A stretch of DNA of 64,000 nt, taken from assembly GCA_036784855.1 (NCBI GenBank), contig JAZDSV010000004.1, forward strand, positions 310,001-374,000, given 5' to 3'. This stretch comes from Aphelidium insulamus. Its lineage: Eukaryota > Aphelidiomycota > Aphelidea > Aphelidiaceae. The translations under genes and the position numbers were made by a program. Shown piece after piece: positions 49,272-61,452 of this stretch; position 1 is the stretch's first letter, and each line of letters opens with the position of its first letter. The notes under the pieces were generated by a model. The model saw only the letters and a list, made by a program, of their open reading frames with translations. It was not told the origin of the DNA and ran no database searches.

Positions 49272-50718
49272 ATGACCGCGGAAGAAGGCGACAAGGGCGC
49301 GGAGCAGCAACTGCTTGATGGTATGTAAGAATTAAGCACCACCTGCTGCATACCGTGCAGTACGTGTCTCACTGAACGGTAGCCGTGCTGGATGAATTCG
49401 TGGACGCTCCAGTGCCCACTACCGGCATCAAAGGACGGCCACCTCCCGCATCTGGCACCACCGGAAACTCTGACCACTCGGTGGACGACGCGTTCCTACA
49501 GGATTTGACGCGTGGAATGGAGCAGATGCTGGCCTCCTTCGCAGCCAATGGCTCTACGACAACTGCACCACCAACCGACCAAGATGGCGGCGGAGATGAG
49601 GCAGCCGCCATCGCCAAGCTGCTACAATCTTTCACCGTGCCCGCCACCGCAGACAATACAACGAGCGAAAATAAGGACTCGTGCAAGGATGTAGCGGCGG
49701 CTGACGCCCTGGCCACGCGAATGGAGCAACTATTCACAGCCAGCATGTCGATTAACAATGATGCTGCTGAAGACGATGGACACACACCTCCAGCGGGTGG
49801 GCCAGGGCCTACTCCATCGTCAACTACACAGACAAATCCGCTCGATGCCACTATGCACAGGCTGAAGCAGAGTGCGGCCAAAGTTAGCGTAAGCGACATT
49901 GCGCGCAACGCCACATTGACACTCTGATATTGTATTATGATTGTAGGATGATTTGCATGCAATGCAGTCGCAACCAGCCGCCAGCGATCCAGAATCTGCA
50001 ATGCTGGAGGCCATGCTCAAGTCTCTCGGTGGAGTAGAGGGTCTGGGATTGCCTGGTGGAGCAGGTAACGGTTCCATGCTGGATGAGGGTGCCATCGATG
50101 GAATGCTCGAGTCGCTGATGGGCGAACTTGTAACCCGCGACTTGTTATACGAACCGCTGACCGAACTGGTGGCCAAGGTGTGTATATATATATCTATATC
50201 ATTTAACGCTCAAGTCGGCTGCGGTGCACACTTTTTCTTATTAATATTTTCAGTACCCAGAATGGCTCAAGGAACACGGTGCGCGGCTGTCACGAGCCGA
50301 CCGCGAAAAGTACCAGCAGCAGCAGGCGCTGTGCACACAAATCATTGGGATTTTTGACGCCGCCGCCGCTGCTAATAGGCAGCCCGACTCGCTAAAGATC
50401 ACCGAGTTGTTGCAACAAATGCAAGAGCACGGAGCGCCGCCCGCTGAAATACTTCAACAACTGGTCCGTCCATGCAGTGTTTAGTCGTCGATGTACCATG
50501 TCTCTTTCCGAGTTGTGAGGCTACTGTGCGCTCATGTCCATCACAATATCACCGATAAGTAACATCATCTGATTTGCATTTCACAGGCACCGGGAATTGC
50601 AGTGGGAGAAGACGGCCTGCCAGAAATGCCGTCATCAGCCGACGGTCTTATGGCAGCGATGCAGGCGGCATCCGCCGCTGGAGGTGCTGGCGGCAGCGAT
50701 TCTTGCAAAGTTCAGTAA
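49272..50718 (+). CDS. PEX19: peroxisomal membrane-protein import receptor Pex19
   Basis: Cytosolic chaperone and receptor for peroxisomal membrane proteins. The N-terminus is acidic and disordered (MTAEEGDKGAEQQLLD, then LDEFVDAPVPTTG). The middle has DDAFLQDLTRGMEQMLASF. The helical C-terminal domain has ESLMGELVTRDLLYEPLTEL, YPEWLKEHGARLS and YQQQQALCTQIIGIFD. It ends in CKVQ, a CaaX farnesylation box, as in known Pex19. Introns: 49321..49382 and three more near 49890, 50180 and 50465. The start is 48 bp after the PHO84 stop on the same strand. PEX10 lies 11 kb away. Confidence 0.92.
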
Positions 50719-50763
50719 TTATTGTGCATGGAATACACTTGCATATAGTATACATCTGCAAAA

Positions 50764-50862
50764 TGCCAGTTCTTATCAGTGAGTTGGACGCGGCGCTGAG
50801 AGCCGGCAGAACACTGCGCATATTTTATCTCGGAGCAGAAGAGTTGCGTAATGTTTGTATGT
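50764..50862 (+). other. short open frame upstream of the CCDC97-like gene
   Basis: A 32-codon frame beginning MPVLISELDAALRAGRTLRI lies between PEX19 and the CCDC97-like start. No splice that joins it in frame to the next gene was found. It could be an upstream ORF in the leader or chance. Confidence 0.25.
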
Positions 50863-50893
50863 GACATATTTATGTAGCAGTCAGCATTATAGA

Positions 50894-51727
50894 ATGGCGT
50901 TGGAGTGGCCGCTGACCGTTGAAGATATCATGGACGCGCTGTGCAAAGCTGTAGCCACCGCGCCCCGCTCAGACAGGACTGCACCGTGGTCCCGCGATAC
51001 TTTACTCTCGTGGCTTACCACGCAGCCGGCCACCTTCATGGAGAGGTGTGCAGCATATATGCCGCGCGCACACGTCGACCACATCATGGCGGTGGTGCAA
51101 TGCGACGCGCCTCAACGAGCGCTAATGCAGCGCTGGGCACGACACAAGGAGCACCCGGTTGGTGACTCACGATCGCTGGGCAGAGCGCAGATACGGAATC
51201 GTCGCTTCCGCTACATGCGCACGCACCTCGCCACCAAGACACCATATTTCTCTCGCGATAATGTGCGCACAAGGTTCCGAGCACTGTGGGATGCGTACGC
51301 CGTGGAAGATGACGCGGCCGGCGATGCAGCTCGCCAGCACCAACCGTGGGGAGATTACCACGGCGCAGCAACTGGTGGTCGTCAACTAGTGGACGATTGG
51401 GTGGCGGCGGAGCAGTTGGCAGTGTTTGGCCGGCCGTCACTTGCGCCATTGTCCAATGCGGCAGTTGACGGGGCTGATAGTGAAGAGGAGGCTGTGCGCA
51501 TTCGAGACGGTAGCGTGACTGGCGAGCTACTCTGGGCCGTGGAGCAACAGTTTCTTGCAGGCCGCGACCTCGACTTTGACTACGCGGCGCTTGTGGACCG
51601 CGACGAGCAGTGGGACGATGAGGCACAGCAAGATATGGACGCGGCGGAGCTGTACTTTGACTCGGCGGATAGTGATGCGGTGCTGGCAGAAAACATCTGC
51701 ACTGACACTGGAATTTGCGACTATTGA
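50894..51727 (+). CDS. CCDC97-like protein
   Basis: Homologue of the coiled-coil domain-containing protein 97 family; animal CCDC97 has been reported to associate with splicing factor SF3b, and the role here is unproven. Single exon, 277 residues. The family core is visible: QIRNRRFRYMRTHLATKTPYF, then RTRFRALWDAYA, and near the end VEQQFLAGRDLDFDYAALV and AAELYFDSADSD, matching the FLxGxDxDFDY...YFD pattern. The N-terminal 90 residues include LLSWLTTQPATFMERC. It is convergent with OTU1, stop codons 28 bp apart. Confidence 0.72.
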   Translation: MALEWPLTVEDIMDALCKAVATAPRSDRTAPWSRDTLLSWLTTQPATFMERCAAYMPRAHVDHIMAVVQCDAPQRALMQRWARHKEHPVGDSRSLGRAQIRNRRFRYMRTHLATKTPYFSRDNVRTRFRALWDAYAVEDDAAGDAARQHQPWGDYHGAATGGRQLVDDWVAAEQLAVFGRPSLAPLSNAAVDGADSEEEAVRIRDGSVTGELLWAVEQQFLAGRDLDFDYAALVDRDEQWDDEAQQDMDAAELYFDSADSDAVLAENICTDTGICDY

Positions 51728-51755
51728 CAACACAAAGTCTCTGAACATAGGCATC

Positions 51756-52424
51756 TCATGGTCGGTTTGCCGCGGGAGCATATTCAGCGAATTGCGGGTG
51801 ACCCGTCAGGCGACAGTGGTCCTTTACAATTAGCGAGTGAACAGGCGTGCACGATATTTGTACAAATGTAGCTATAAATACATATGGACAACTGAACGAC
51901 TAACCTGAGCTTCCGTCTGTCCCACCAATGCCACCTTGCACACCGCGCACTGCAGCGTGAAGGAGGCGGTGTTTGTAAAGCGGCGCGCTCGTTGCTCTTC
52001 CGCCGCCACGCTGAGCGCCCCACCAAGCGCCGCACCGTCATCACTCGCAAACAGTGTCCTCCACTGTCCGCTAGCATTGCTGCGCTGCGCCACGGCATCG
52101 TAATGTATGCCGCTATACAGCAGGAACACCCGGTTTGCATAGCCGGCACCCTCTCCAAAGTGGTATGGCTTTAATGTCTCCACGTCGATGGAGACAATCT
52201 CGGTGCTGAAGTGTTGTGCAAATATCGCCAGTTCAATTGCACCTCCCCACGTCATCGGACCGGTGATCAGCCGGCAATACTCTGCAACTGAAGTCGTGCC
52301 GAGCATCGCGGCGGTGTATATGTCGGGATGGGCGCGGACAGCCTCGGCAATCAGCAGCCGTAATGCATTGCTCTGGTCCCTCGCCTGGTTAAGCAGGACA
52401 AACCTGCGCAATAATTATACACAC

Positions 52425-52463
<39 letters not shown>

Positions 52464-52973
52464 CATAAAACGTATACATACGCACCCAATTGCATTGAAC
52501 AGACAGCTGTTGTCGTCGGGAATCGGGCAGCGGACAAACTGTTCGGCATTATCATTGTTGGCATTGCCAGCGGTATCACCTGGTGCAAGTTCAGATCAGT
52601 CGAGCCAAATAAGCATGGACTCATCGTGCCTGCCAGACTACGGCCTGTTATATCGATCAACAGAGTGTCCCCGTGAGTCACTCCTTCGTCGTCAAGTGTT
52701 CGGCTGCCGTCGTCGCTGAGACGAGTGAAAGGCGCGACTCCTTTCTTGACTACATGCTACAGTGTGATACATAAATGGTGATTTTGGGGCGCATACACTG
52801 GAGCGCGGTGGTCGCTGGCAGGGACATGTTCTGTAGCAGTTGTTGGCGTAGCCGCGATACTGGCCAGGCAGGCTCTACCGACAGCGTGTACTGCTTGCCA
52901 TCATGCGGGTCGCGGCAACGAATTTTCTGCCATTGAGTAAGGAAGTGCCCGCAATAGCGCGGCTACTTGCCAT
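51756..52973 (-). CDS. OTU1: OTU1/YOD1 ubiquitin thioesterase
   Basis: Cdc48/p97-associated deubiquitinase. The N-terminal UBX-like part begins M|KIRCRDPHDGKQYTLSV; next APFTRLSDDGSRTL and THGDTLLIDI. The OTU domain has PDDNSCLFNAIG (catalytic Cys), YCRLITGPMTWGGAIELAI and YSGIHYDAV (catalytic His). The C-terminal zinc finger is CAVCKVALVGQTEAQ|DHCRLTGHPQFAEY. The ATG alone is the first coding exon: the intron 52927..52970 has a GC donor (GCAAGT) and a GGCAG acceptor. Another intron contains a long (TA)n run (about 52428-52459). Divergent from NDUFS2, 156 bp between starts. Confidence 0.9.
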
Positions 52974-53129
52974 ATTGCGTCAGTCCGTTTGGGTGCCTGG
53001 ACTCGCTGTGCTGAATTGTCTGATGTCTGAGTTAAGGTTCGAGATTGTCTGGGCTTTGTGTTGCCTGGAAAAATGAGTGTGTGTTGAATACTAGTCAACA
53101 ACAATCGTCACGGCACCGCGAGCTGAATC

Positions 53130-55021
53130 ATGCCGATGCTCACGAGACTGCGCGGCTTGCTCGGCCCACGGCGCCTCCCCTCGACAACAATCCGCTCTGT
53201 CGGGCAGATGCCACTGGAATGCATGCATTTGTCAGTTGGTAGTAGACGCGCACTCTCTCGCTCTACTGTGCTGTGCGCATCCGAGTCTCCCACACAGCCA
53301 CCGCACGAGGCCAAGAAGCCGGCCACCACTTTCTCTACCATCGACACCAATACCACCACATTTTCCATAAAGACTCCAGAGTACCGTGTCATTCAGGTGC
53401 AGGACAAGAGTTTCAAGTACGGGCTGGACGTGGACATGGGCGAGATCCGCCTCAAATTCCAGAACCTGCAAGAGAAGGAGGTCAAGCGTCTATATGAGCT
53501 GCTGGAAGCAGGTTTGTTGCATACGTGTTTTTTCGTATGCCATGTATCAAATTTACGCCAACTACGCACAGAGGGAAAAGTGCGCAAGTATGACGACGTG
53601 GAGATGAATTTGCCGCACAACTACTTTGCAATGTTGGAGGATGAGGAACTCGCGTCTTTGTGGCCTCGAGGTAAGTCTGGCCTAAATTAGCAGTTGATTC
53701 TGACTGTGTGCCAGTGCTGGAGGTGAAGAAGGAATTTGACTTGATGGACGAGGAAAACTCCAACATGAAGCACTACATCCTCAACTTTGGTCCGCAGCAT
53801 CCAGCTGCCCACGGGGTACTTCGACTCATATTGGAACTGACGGGTGAGATTGTGGTACGCGCCGACCCGCACGTTGGACTGCTCCACCGTGGCACAGAGA
53901 AGCTGATCGAATACAAGACTTACCTGCAAGCGCTACCGTACTTTGACCGTTTGGACTACGTGTCGATGATGTGCAATGAGCAAGCCTACTCGCTCGCGGT
54001 AGAAAAGTTGCTCAACATTGACATTCCTAGGCGGGCCAAGTACATACGCACACTGTTTGCGGAGATGACTCGCATCCAGAACCACATCATGGCACTGACC
54101 ACGCACGCTCTCGACATTGGAGCCTTCACACCGTTTCTCTGGATGTTTGAAGAGCGCGAGAAACTGATGGAGTTTTACGAACGCGTGTCTGGAGCGCGTA
54201 TGCATGCGGCATACGTGCGACCCGGCGGTGTGGCGCAGGACATGCCAGTGGGTCTGCTGGACGACATTCATCTATGGTCGGTGCAGTTTAGCTCTCGTGT
54301 CGATGAAATGGAAGAGCTGCTTACCAGTAATCCTATTTGGAAAAGTCGTTTGATTGACATTGCGCCTGTTACGGCGGATCAGGCGCTCGCTTGGGGATTC
54401 TCGGGGCCAATGTTGCGCTCCACTGGCATTGCGTGGGACTTGCGCAAGCAACAGCCGTATGATGCGTACGCTGAAGTGGACTTTGACGTGCCCGTGGGAA
54501 CGAAGGGCGACAGTTACGACCGCTACCTGATCCGAGTGGAAGAGATGCGACAATCATTGCGTATAATTGTTCAGTGCCTGGACCAGATGCCTGCCGGTCC
54601 TGTCAAAGTTGATGATATGAAGATTGCACCGCCTTCAAGGTCTTTTATGAAGGAGAACATGGAAGGTCTCATCAATCACTTCAAACTCTACTCTGAGGGT
54701 TACACTGTACCTCCTGGCGAGACTTACACCGTTGTGGAGGCCCCCAAAGGTATTCTAAGACAAATGTTGATGTGGCGCTAAAATGGCATAGGCGAGTTTG
54801 GAGTATTCTTGGTTTCGGACGGCACGAGCAAGCCATATCGGTGCAAAATTCGCGCTCCAGGATTCGCTCACTTGAGTGCTTGTGACTGGCTTACTCGCTA
54901 CCATCAAATCGCAGACGTAGTTGCTATTATTGGCACCTGCGATGTAGTGTTCGGTATGCGAGCGATGTTATTTACAATTGATAACGATAACTTGAACGCT
55001 ATAGGCGAGATCGATCGGTGA
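53130..55021 (+). CDS. NDUFS2: complex I 49-kDa subunit NDUFS2
   Basis: Core subunit of mitochondrial NADH:ubiquinone oxidoreductase forming part of the quinone site. The basic leader ([18 protein letters not shown]) fits matrix import. The core begins [17 protein letters not shown], then [59 protein letters not shown] and [14 protein letters not shown]. The C-terminus is [28 protein letters not shown] and [17 protein letters not shown]. Introns: 53512..53571, 53671..53714, 54750..54791 and 54954..55004. About 150 residues precede the core beyond the leader, including [19 protein letters not shown] do not recognise this extension. Confidence 0.95.
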
Positions 55022-55104
55022 ATGCCACAGTCAATGCGCAGCCTCCTACCAAAGATTAAAAGACTTGGAAACTGGACTTTTATATCAAGGTGCACGCTAT
55101 ATTG

Positions 55105-56181
55105 CTAGATTGCACGCAGACTATCGGCAAATTGCTGCCAACACACCCTATGATCGAATGCCATGTCATACCAGAGATTAATTGCAATACAAAGACCGCC
55201 GCCACCCAGCTCCTCGTCATTGTCCAAAGCAGCCTGATGTACTTCATGGTACCAAAGAGCGGGAAGGTAAAACAGATCACCCGCTTTAACAGTGACGGTG
55301 AATGGTGGAGGCGTGTCCGGCCGCTTCGACTCGATCTCGTACCAAGGGACTTCATGAGCAGGGTCTTCTTCCACTAGCTCTCCATTAGCTGAATGGCGAA
55401 ATACTGGATATTTCTTTGAAGATACAAAGTATGCATCAGTGGGCTATGCATGCACGCGTATGAGCAGCATAAAAGCTTTTAGAGGATTCATTGTGAGCCC
55501 AAACCGGATAGAGTACAAATGTCTTTTGGCCGCGAACTACCGCATACAAATTTTCATAGTTATCTGTGCAGTAATTGATGCATTGATAATTGATGAATCG
55601 CATGCCAGCACAACTACTCTCGTACCTTTATGCAAACTGGTTATACTGGCAGATGTGCCCATCCAAAAGTTTACGGCATCAGGGCTAGTGCCGAAAACAT
55701 CGTTTGCCCAGTCAAAGTCTGACAAAATTATATCTTCATGCAGCGAGCCGTATTCACGTGGCATAGAGTCATCTTGTGGCTGCAAGTAAAGAACACCGTG
55801 CCGCGTGGGCTCTTCGCTTTCGTATACGTCTAGCACCTCCGTCATGGTCATAAAGCACTCATGTGGCAGTGCGAAAACGCGCTTGCCAGGAATTGAAGGA
55901 TGTGGTTTTACCGCGTCGGCGCGTCCATCCGGCACAACAGATACTCTCAAAGCGCGGCGCGCAAGCATTTGGCGAAGATAATTATTGGTCCACTTGTACA
56001 TTGCCGGCCACTGTGCCACCTGCCCCTCGATTACCACCGGGCGGTTCTGCATTACGAATCTCCTCGTGAAATCCATCGGTCTCGGCAACGTAGCTCTTCT
56101 CTCTACTTCAGAGCCCAGATAGAGCTCTGCCGGCGCCTTAGCGAGAACTCTTGCAGCAGCGCATGTGCATACCGCGTGCAT
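55105..56181 (-). CDS. JMJD7: JmjC-domain protein, JMJD7-like
   Basis: Fe(II)/2-oxoglutarate oxygenase; animal JMJD7 hydroxylates a lysine on TRAFAC GTPases. Conserved parts are QNRPVVIEGQVAQWPA, ALRVSVVPDGRADAV, PREYGSLHEDI, VNFWMGTSASITSLHK|DNYENLY (the HxD iron site, split by an intron), YAVVRGQKTF and the distal-His region GDLFYLPALWYHEVHQA. It ends CIAINLWYDMAFDHR ... FADSLRAI. Two introns are apparent, one in the HKD motif near 55560-55625 and one near 55435-55490. The first ATG at 56181 is taken as the start; a short unseen upstream exon is possible. The RAD2 stop is 33 bp upstream, same strand. Confidence 0.88.
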
Positions 56182-56214
56182 CAGTGGAAAGCCGAGCAGC
56201 ACATTGCCGAATAC

Positions 56215-59200
56215 TCATTCTTTTTTGCTGTCGCCACGCAGATCTTTTACCTTTTTTGAGCGCGAGAGTCGAGTGATTTTTGAAGACTTGCGCTTGGTAC
56301 GCTTTGGTAATTTCTCGGACAACAAATGACCTTCTTCGCGGGGTGTATCATCCAAATGGTCACTCGTAGGTTCAGCATCGAGTACGCAGGGTTCAGCAGC
56401 GCCGGGTCCATGTTTGAGCACCTCAATAGCCGCATTTATTCGAGGGCGCATTAGCAAAATGCGATCGGTCCACGAGTCACTGTGGGTGAAGTAATCGCTT
56501 ATCGCCTTTTGCTTCTTCAGCTGCAATAACATAATTCATTATTAACAAGACTGACCAACACGAAGCAATAAAATTCGCACACCCGGTTAATGCCCATTTG
56601 CTTGATTATTGGCAGGACATAGTTGTCGACTTTTTGTTGATTCCAGCCGACATTATCTTGCAGAAATCTGCATTTATGCATTTAATTAAGTGCAACGAGG
56701 TTGCTTTTCCCGTCAACATACGTTCGTAACGCAACTATGTTCGGTTCTGCCCAGCTGAACTGCTCTGCTGAAGCATCGACCTCTGGATGTAAGTAACCTT
56801 GCATAATTTTTGGATCCGGAAATCCGTCCGGAATGGCAAGTTTGGCTGCAGTTTTTTTCTGCATTTCATGCAATAAGCTTTTATCAGATGTCACATGAAA
56901 CTCATATACCAGTCGCTGGCGAATTTTGGACTGCTTTGTATCTCCGCCTCCTGACACACACTCAGCTAGCCAGTCACGGAATTGTTGCAATGATTCCAAG
57001 CCAGGGCCATTCCATTCTGCAAGAACTTCTACAGCGCTAACATAGCCTATCCCGCTAACGCCCTCTGCGAGATATCAGCAAGCAAAGACAGCGCTTTAAA
57101 AAATGCTGAATACCAGTGTAATCACTTCCGGTCAAAAGCGCCACCAAAATTAAACGCTCTCGAGTGAGCCCCATAAGGCGTTCTAAATCAACACTGGCGT
57201 AGAGACGCGAGTCTTTAGCCGACGAGAAAACATTTCGATACACATGACGTGCTCCAAACAAGAATGCGTCCGAATCATCAGTTATCGTGCCGTTTGACAA
57301 ATTTAGCTCTTCTAACAGTGCACATTGAGCTTCTGCTTCCATTGGCGCGGTAATGTACGGTACACCAAACAGTGTCAAAAGTGTCTGCTTGCGTGGTTAG
57401 TTTTGTGCAATATTGAAATTGAATACGCCACGAATTTACCTTCACCTGTTCAATGTGCTCGTTAGTGACAGAAGCCGCATCTCGAGCGGCGCGCCGTTGT
57501 TCATCCTCCAACTGCTGAGCTGCATGGGCCATTTCGGCAGCAAGAGCATCAGTGGTCCGCGAGTTTACCAGTTGAATAAATTTCCGTTCGTTGCTAGTGG
57601 AACCTTCGATCTTCGAATTTGGGGCAGAGACGGCTTTGGACTTTTCCAAACTATGTTCAGTCTGTATGTGTGTGGTACGCGTACTTTCCTTCTCGGGCAA
57701 ACGCTCAGATACATCAACATTTGCATCGTCCACATCTGGTGGTGCTTTGCTTGCATTTTGCTGATTTAAAGCAGAAAAATTCCAAGACGAGGCTGCATCG
57801 GCTGCTACACTCGATTTATCGTCATCGGCGTCAATTTTTTGACTGCTTTGATGCTTTGTCGATTCATCGCGCTTCAGCTTCCGTTTGTCATGTTCGTCCC
57901 ATACTTCTCCACAAGCAGCATCACATTTTTTGACATGCTTCACTTGATCCTCGGCAATTGCATCGTTATCGATTGGTATCGTATTAACCGCACTCTTGCT
58001 TTGCTCATTCGTGTTCAGGCCGACTTCGACAAACTCATCATCACTATCGCTATGCGTTACATCGCCACCAAGCATTGTGATCGCCTCATCCACAAATGAC
58101 AAGCAAAACACCAGGTCGGTAATAGCTTCCGTTCCTACTGAACTACGCTTATTATTCAAATGCTGCTTATATTCCAAAAAGTTCTCGCGGTCCATGTGCG
58201 GTGCTTGCTCGAGCAAAAATTTCCGAAGCCATAAGGCGGACTCAACGGATAACAACTTGGCCCATTCATCACAAAGTAAGGCCAAAGGTGGTCCATTTGC
58301 ATCAGCGCTAACAGTGACAGCACCAGAAGTAATGGCGCCGAGGCCTTCCTCTAGTTGAAGAATCTCGGAATATAACACACTGCTGCCCGGATCTGCTTTT
58401 GTCTTGCTTTTCTCCGACGTATGGTCGACAATCATGAGCGCATTTTCAGCAACAGACATTTGATTTGCAGGTTTGTATTCATCAGGCATTGGCGGTGGAG
58501 ACCGACCTGAATCTTCTTGCGTTGAAGCAGCACTATTCTGAAGAGACCATGTGGCACCGTCCTTATTTTTCACCAAAAGGTACTGACGGCCAGCTTCTCC
58601 AGCCACAATGCCGCTGTCAGTGGCTAGAAAGCATTCAGCTTCAGGGTTGCCCGACGAGGGAGCATTTACTGAATGCATTGCCTGCAATTGCCTCCACATT
58701 GCATTGCGGCGGACAAGATTGCCGATTTGAAAGGTGGAGTAGTCGTCGGCACGATCAGCCAGGTCTGTCATTTCGCGGAGTTTACCGAAATTCTGCCGGC
58801 TTCGCTGCCGATAATCATGCAACAACTCTTGCTACAGGTAGGTTGCAAATCAAAAAAAAGTACGTACGCAACGGCCAACTACTCACCTGAATGCCAAGCG
58901 GAAGCTCGCGGAATAGCTCGGTGTCAACGCCCATGTCTTGCAGTGGGTCAGAGTCCCCGTCCGCATCGACGCCGGCGGATTCCACACCCTCGCGAGGCTC
59001 ATTGGCGAAAAATGACATTACATTTTGGGGAAATTGAGCGCGAAGCCGATATTCAATGTACGCCAACTCTGTGTCAGTGCCTTCAGAATCAGGATAATTA
59101 GCATCATTGTTGTGGGTGTTGTCGCCTTCGCCAGCCATGCTATCGCGTCGAGTCAGACAGAATACGAGTTCAGATATAAATATACATATTGCGCATTAAA

Positions 59201-59787
59201 CTTGCCGCATAGCATCGTCAATTGGTGCACTGGCGGGCAGCTGGAATTCGCTTCGTAGTGGCACCGAGCCGAGTCGACGCCAAGCGGCCACCGAACCATT
59301 TGAATCAGTTGTGGCATCATCGTCTGCCGTGCCACTACCGCGAATCTGCTTCACCGCCAGCATCTTCACCTTGTTGCCGACAACCTGCCGGGCAAAGTCG
59401 TCCGCACGGCGACCCATGCCCTCTCGCCGATCGCGCCGCTGCCGAATGGTCTCGCGTTTCAAGGCCGGCACGCCACCATCAAACACAAAGATGGGACGGA
59501 CACCGTGATATAGCAGCTGCGCAATGCGGCGCATAAAGCCAACTATCAGCGTGTTGGTGAGCGCAGAGTCCTCTGGCGCTGCAGAGGCCGAGGATGCGGC
59601 GGCCTTTATGAACTGGTGGAACCACAGCGACGCGTCGATGCCCAACCGCTTTCCAGCCAGCGACTCCATGGACGCCGGTCGTGCAACCTGTAACCACGAG
59701 TGTGAGTGCCGAGACGCCCATACATATATGGATGCATGCATGGGCACACACCGGCTCAATGAGATCCCAGAGTCCTTGCACGCCCAT
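56215..59787 (-). CDS. RAD2: XPG/Rad2 structure-specific endonuclease
   Basis: Makes the 3' incision in nucleotide-excision repair. The N-region reads [21 protein letters not shown] after intron 1, then [11 protein letters not shown] and [17 protein letters not shown] (catalytic Asps). A long acidic spacer (58.8-57.4 kb) separates it from the I-region: [39 protein letters not shown] and LLTGSDYT. A helix-hairpin-helix part follows ([10 protein letters not shown], near 57040). The C-terminus is Lys/Ser-rich ([18 protein letters not shown]), fitting a nuclear localisation signal. Spacer length, over 500 residues, matches Rad2/XPG rather than FEN1 or EXO1. Confidence 0.92.
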
Positions 59788-59853
59788 TTGAATAATGTGG
59801 ATGACACGATGATTTATTGTGCTGGCAGAGAACAAGATGTAAATACTTTGCCA

Positions 59854-61452
59854 TCAGTTGGCGGTAGCGGCGATCTCTTTGCCGATTTGAAATGCGCCAA
59901 TGAGAGCGCCAAGTTGTATGCGTTCCGTACACCCGGCAGCCAGTCGATATCTACATACGAGGGGAAATCAGTCAATGGCAGAGGTCGAGGCACAGCTTAC
60001 TCAATCATCGAAATCTCGTCCAACAACAATACCTTCATGTTGGCCGGCAACGTCATTGTCTGCAGATAGTTGAACACTTCGGTGACCAGGTCCGACAGCG
60101 CCAGCCCTTTGTCCCTCTTCAGACTGTCAATGTCTACACAGTGTCATGGTGTAAGTACTTATGCTGATACAGCACATAGTCTTGCATTGATATGCGGTGG
60201 CAAAATCCTTTTCCAGCAACCATCCGACAATCTGCTCCACGTCGCGCGGTTCCGGGTTTCCGGTGCACACGTACACACTGCTCTCATCTACAGTATCGTA
60301 GGCCGCCGCTGCCGCTTGCAGAATATTTAGCGCTTTGCGCATGTCACCGCGGGCCAATGTCAACAAAGCGGTTCGTCCTTCCGCGGTCACATTGATGCTG
60401 AAATCAGTTGATTATATTAAAAAGATTTGATATTCAAACTTACGCTTCGTTCTTGATAATGTAGTGCAGACGCTCTTCGATCTGCGCACGCTCCAACGGG
60501 GCAAACCGGAAGCGCGTGCAGCGCGACTGAATAGCCGGAATAATCTTGCTGACATAGTTGCAGATGATACAGAAGCGCACATTCTTGGTGTATTTTTCCA
60601 TCACTAAATAGTTGATTTTGGTAAGAAGAAAGAAATTTGTTAAGAAATAAGACAGAAGCGCACAAGAAAACAACCGATATCGGACCTCTGCGCAATGCTG
60701 CCTGTGCCGGCTGTGTCATTGAATCTGCTTCATCGAGGATAATCATCTTGAAACCGTGGCTGTGGGGGGGGGGGGGGGGTTAATTACGTATATATACACA
60801 CACAGGCACACAATTCTTTACAGATGCACAACTGACCTGAATATCTTTTTCGTGCTCGCGAAATTGATAATCTGTTCGCGCACGACGTCGATGCCGCGGT
60901 CGTCCGACGCGTTCAGCTGAGGGCAGGTCAACACAGACATGAGACATATACTCAATAGTCACCTCTAATATCATGGACTTGTATGCTGGACCGTACAGAC
61001 GACGCGCACACGCCAGTATGGTGGAGGTCTTGCCGGTGCCGGGTGGACCGTAGAAGAGCAGATGCGGCAGGCGGTTCTCGTCCATGAACTTTACAACTGT
61101 GCACAGAGCATTACGCGTGCGGCGTGAAGCTCAATGCCAGCTTACCAGTGCTGATGATATCCTTGTGTGACACCAGGTCTTCCAGCACTGTGGGCCGATA
61201 CTTTTCCACCCTGGTGCCGTGAGTAGGGTGCCTGGAGTGCACATTACCACACTACCATGGCATGTGATCGCCATCGGCAGAGGCGCCAGCCTCCACAGCA
61301 CGGCCCTTGCCCTTTTCGGCAGCAGAGCGGCTAGTAGCAGCAGAAGAGCTGGGCATGTTGGGCATGGCAGACGCCGCGGGACCCTCATGCTCTTCCACGT
61401 CCATCATTATAATCGGCGAGTCGCTGTCGCAATGAGCGCTTTCCACGGCCAT
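59854..61452 (-). CDS. RFC3: replication factor C subunit 3 (RFC5 in animals)
   Basis: Clamp-loader small subunit that helps load PCNA. The N-terminus is Ala/Ser-rich and acidic ([12 protein letters not shown]). Then [28 protein letters not shown] (Walker A), [22 protein letters not shown] (Walker B), [63 protein letters not shown] and the C-terminal [19 protein letters not shown]. The CTGNP and final-helix segments match Rfc3/RFC5 rather than other subunits. About seven short introns; one ends in a run of 16 C residues before its CACAG acceptor. The RAD2 start is 66 bp downstream of this stop. Confidence 0.93.

Noticed and set aside
53030-53060. tRNA-like B box near GGTTCGAGATT
   Set aside because: The sequence departs from the GGTTCGANNCC consensus and no cloverleaf could be drawn.
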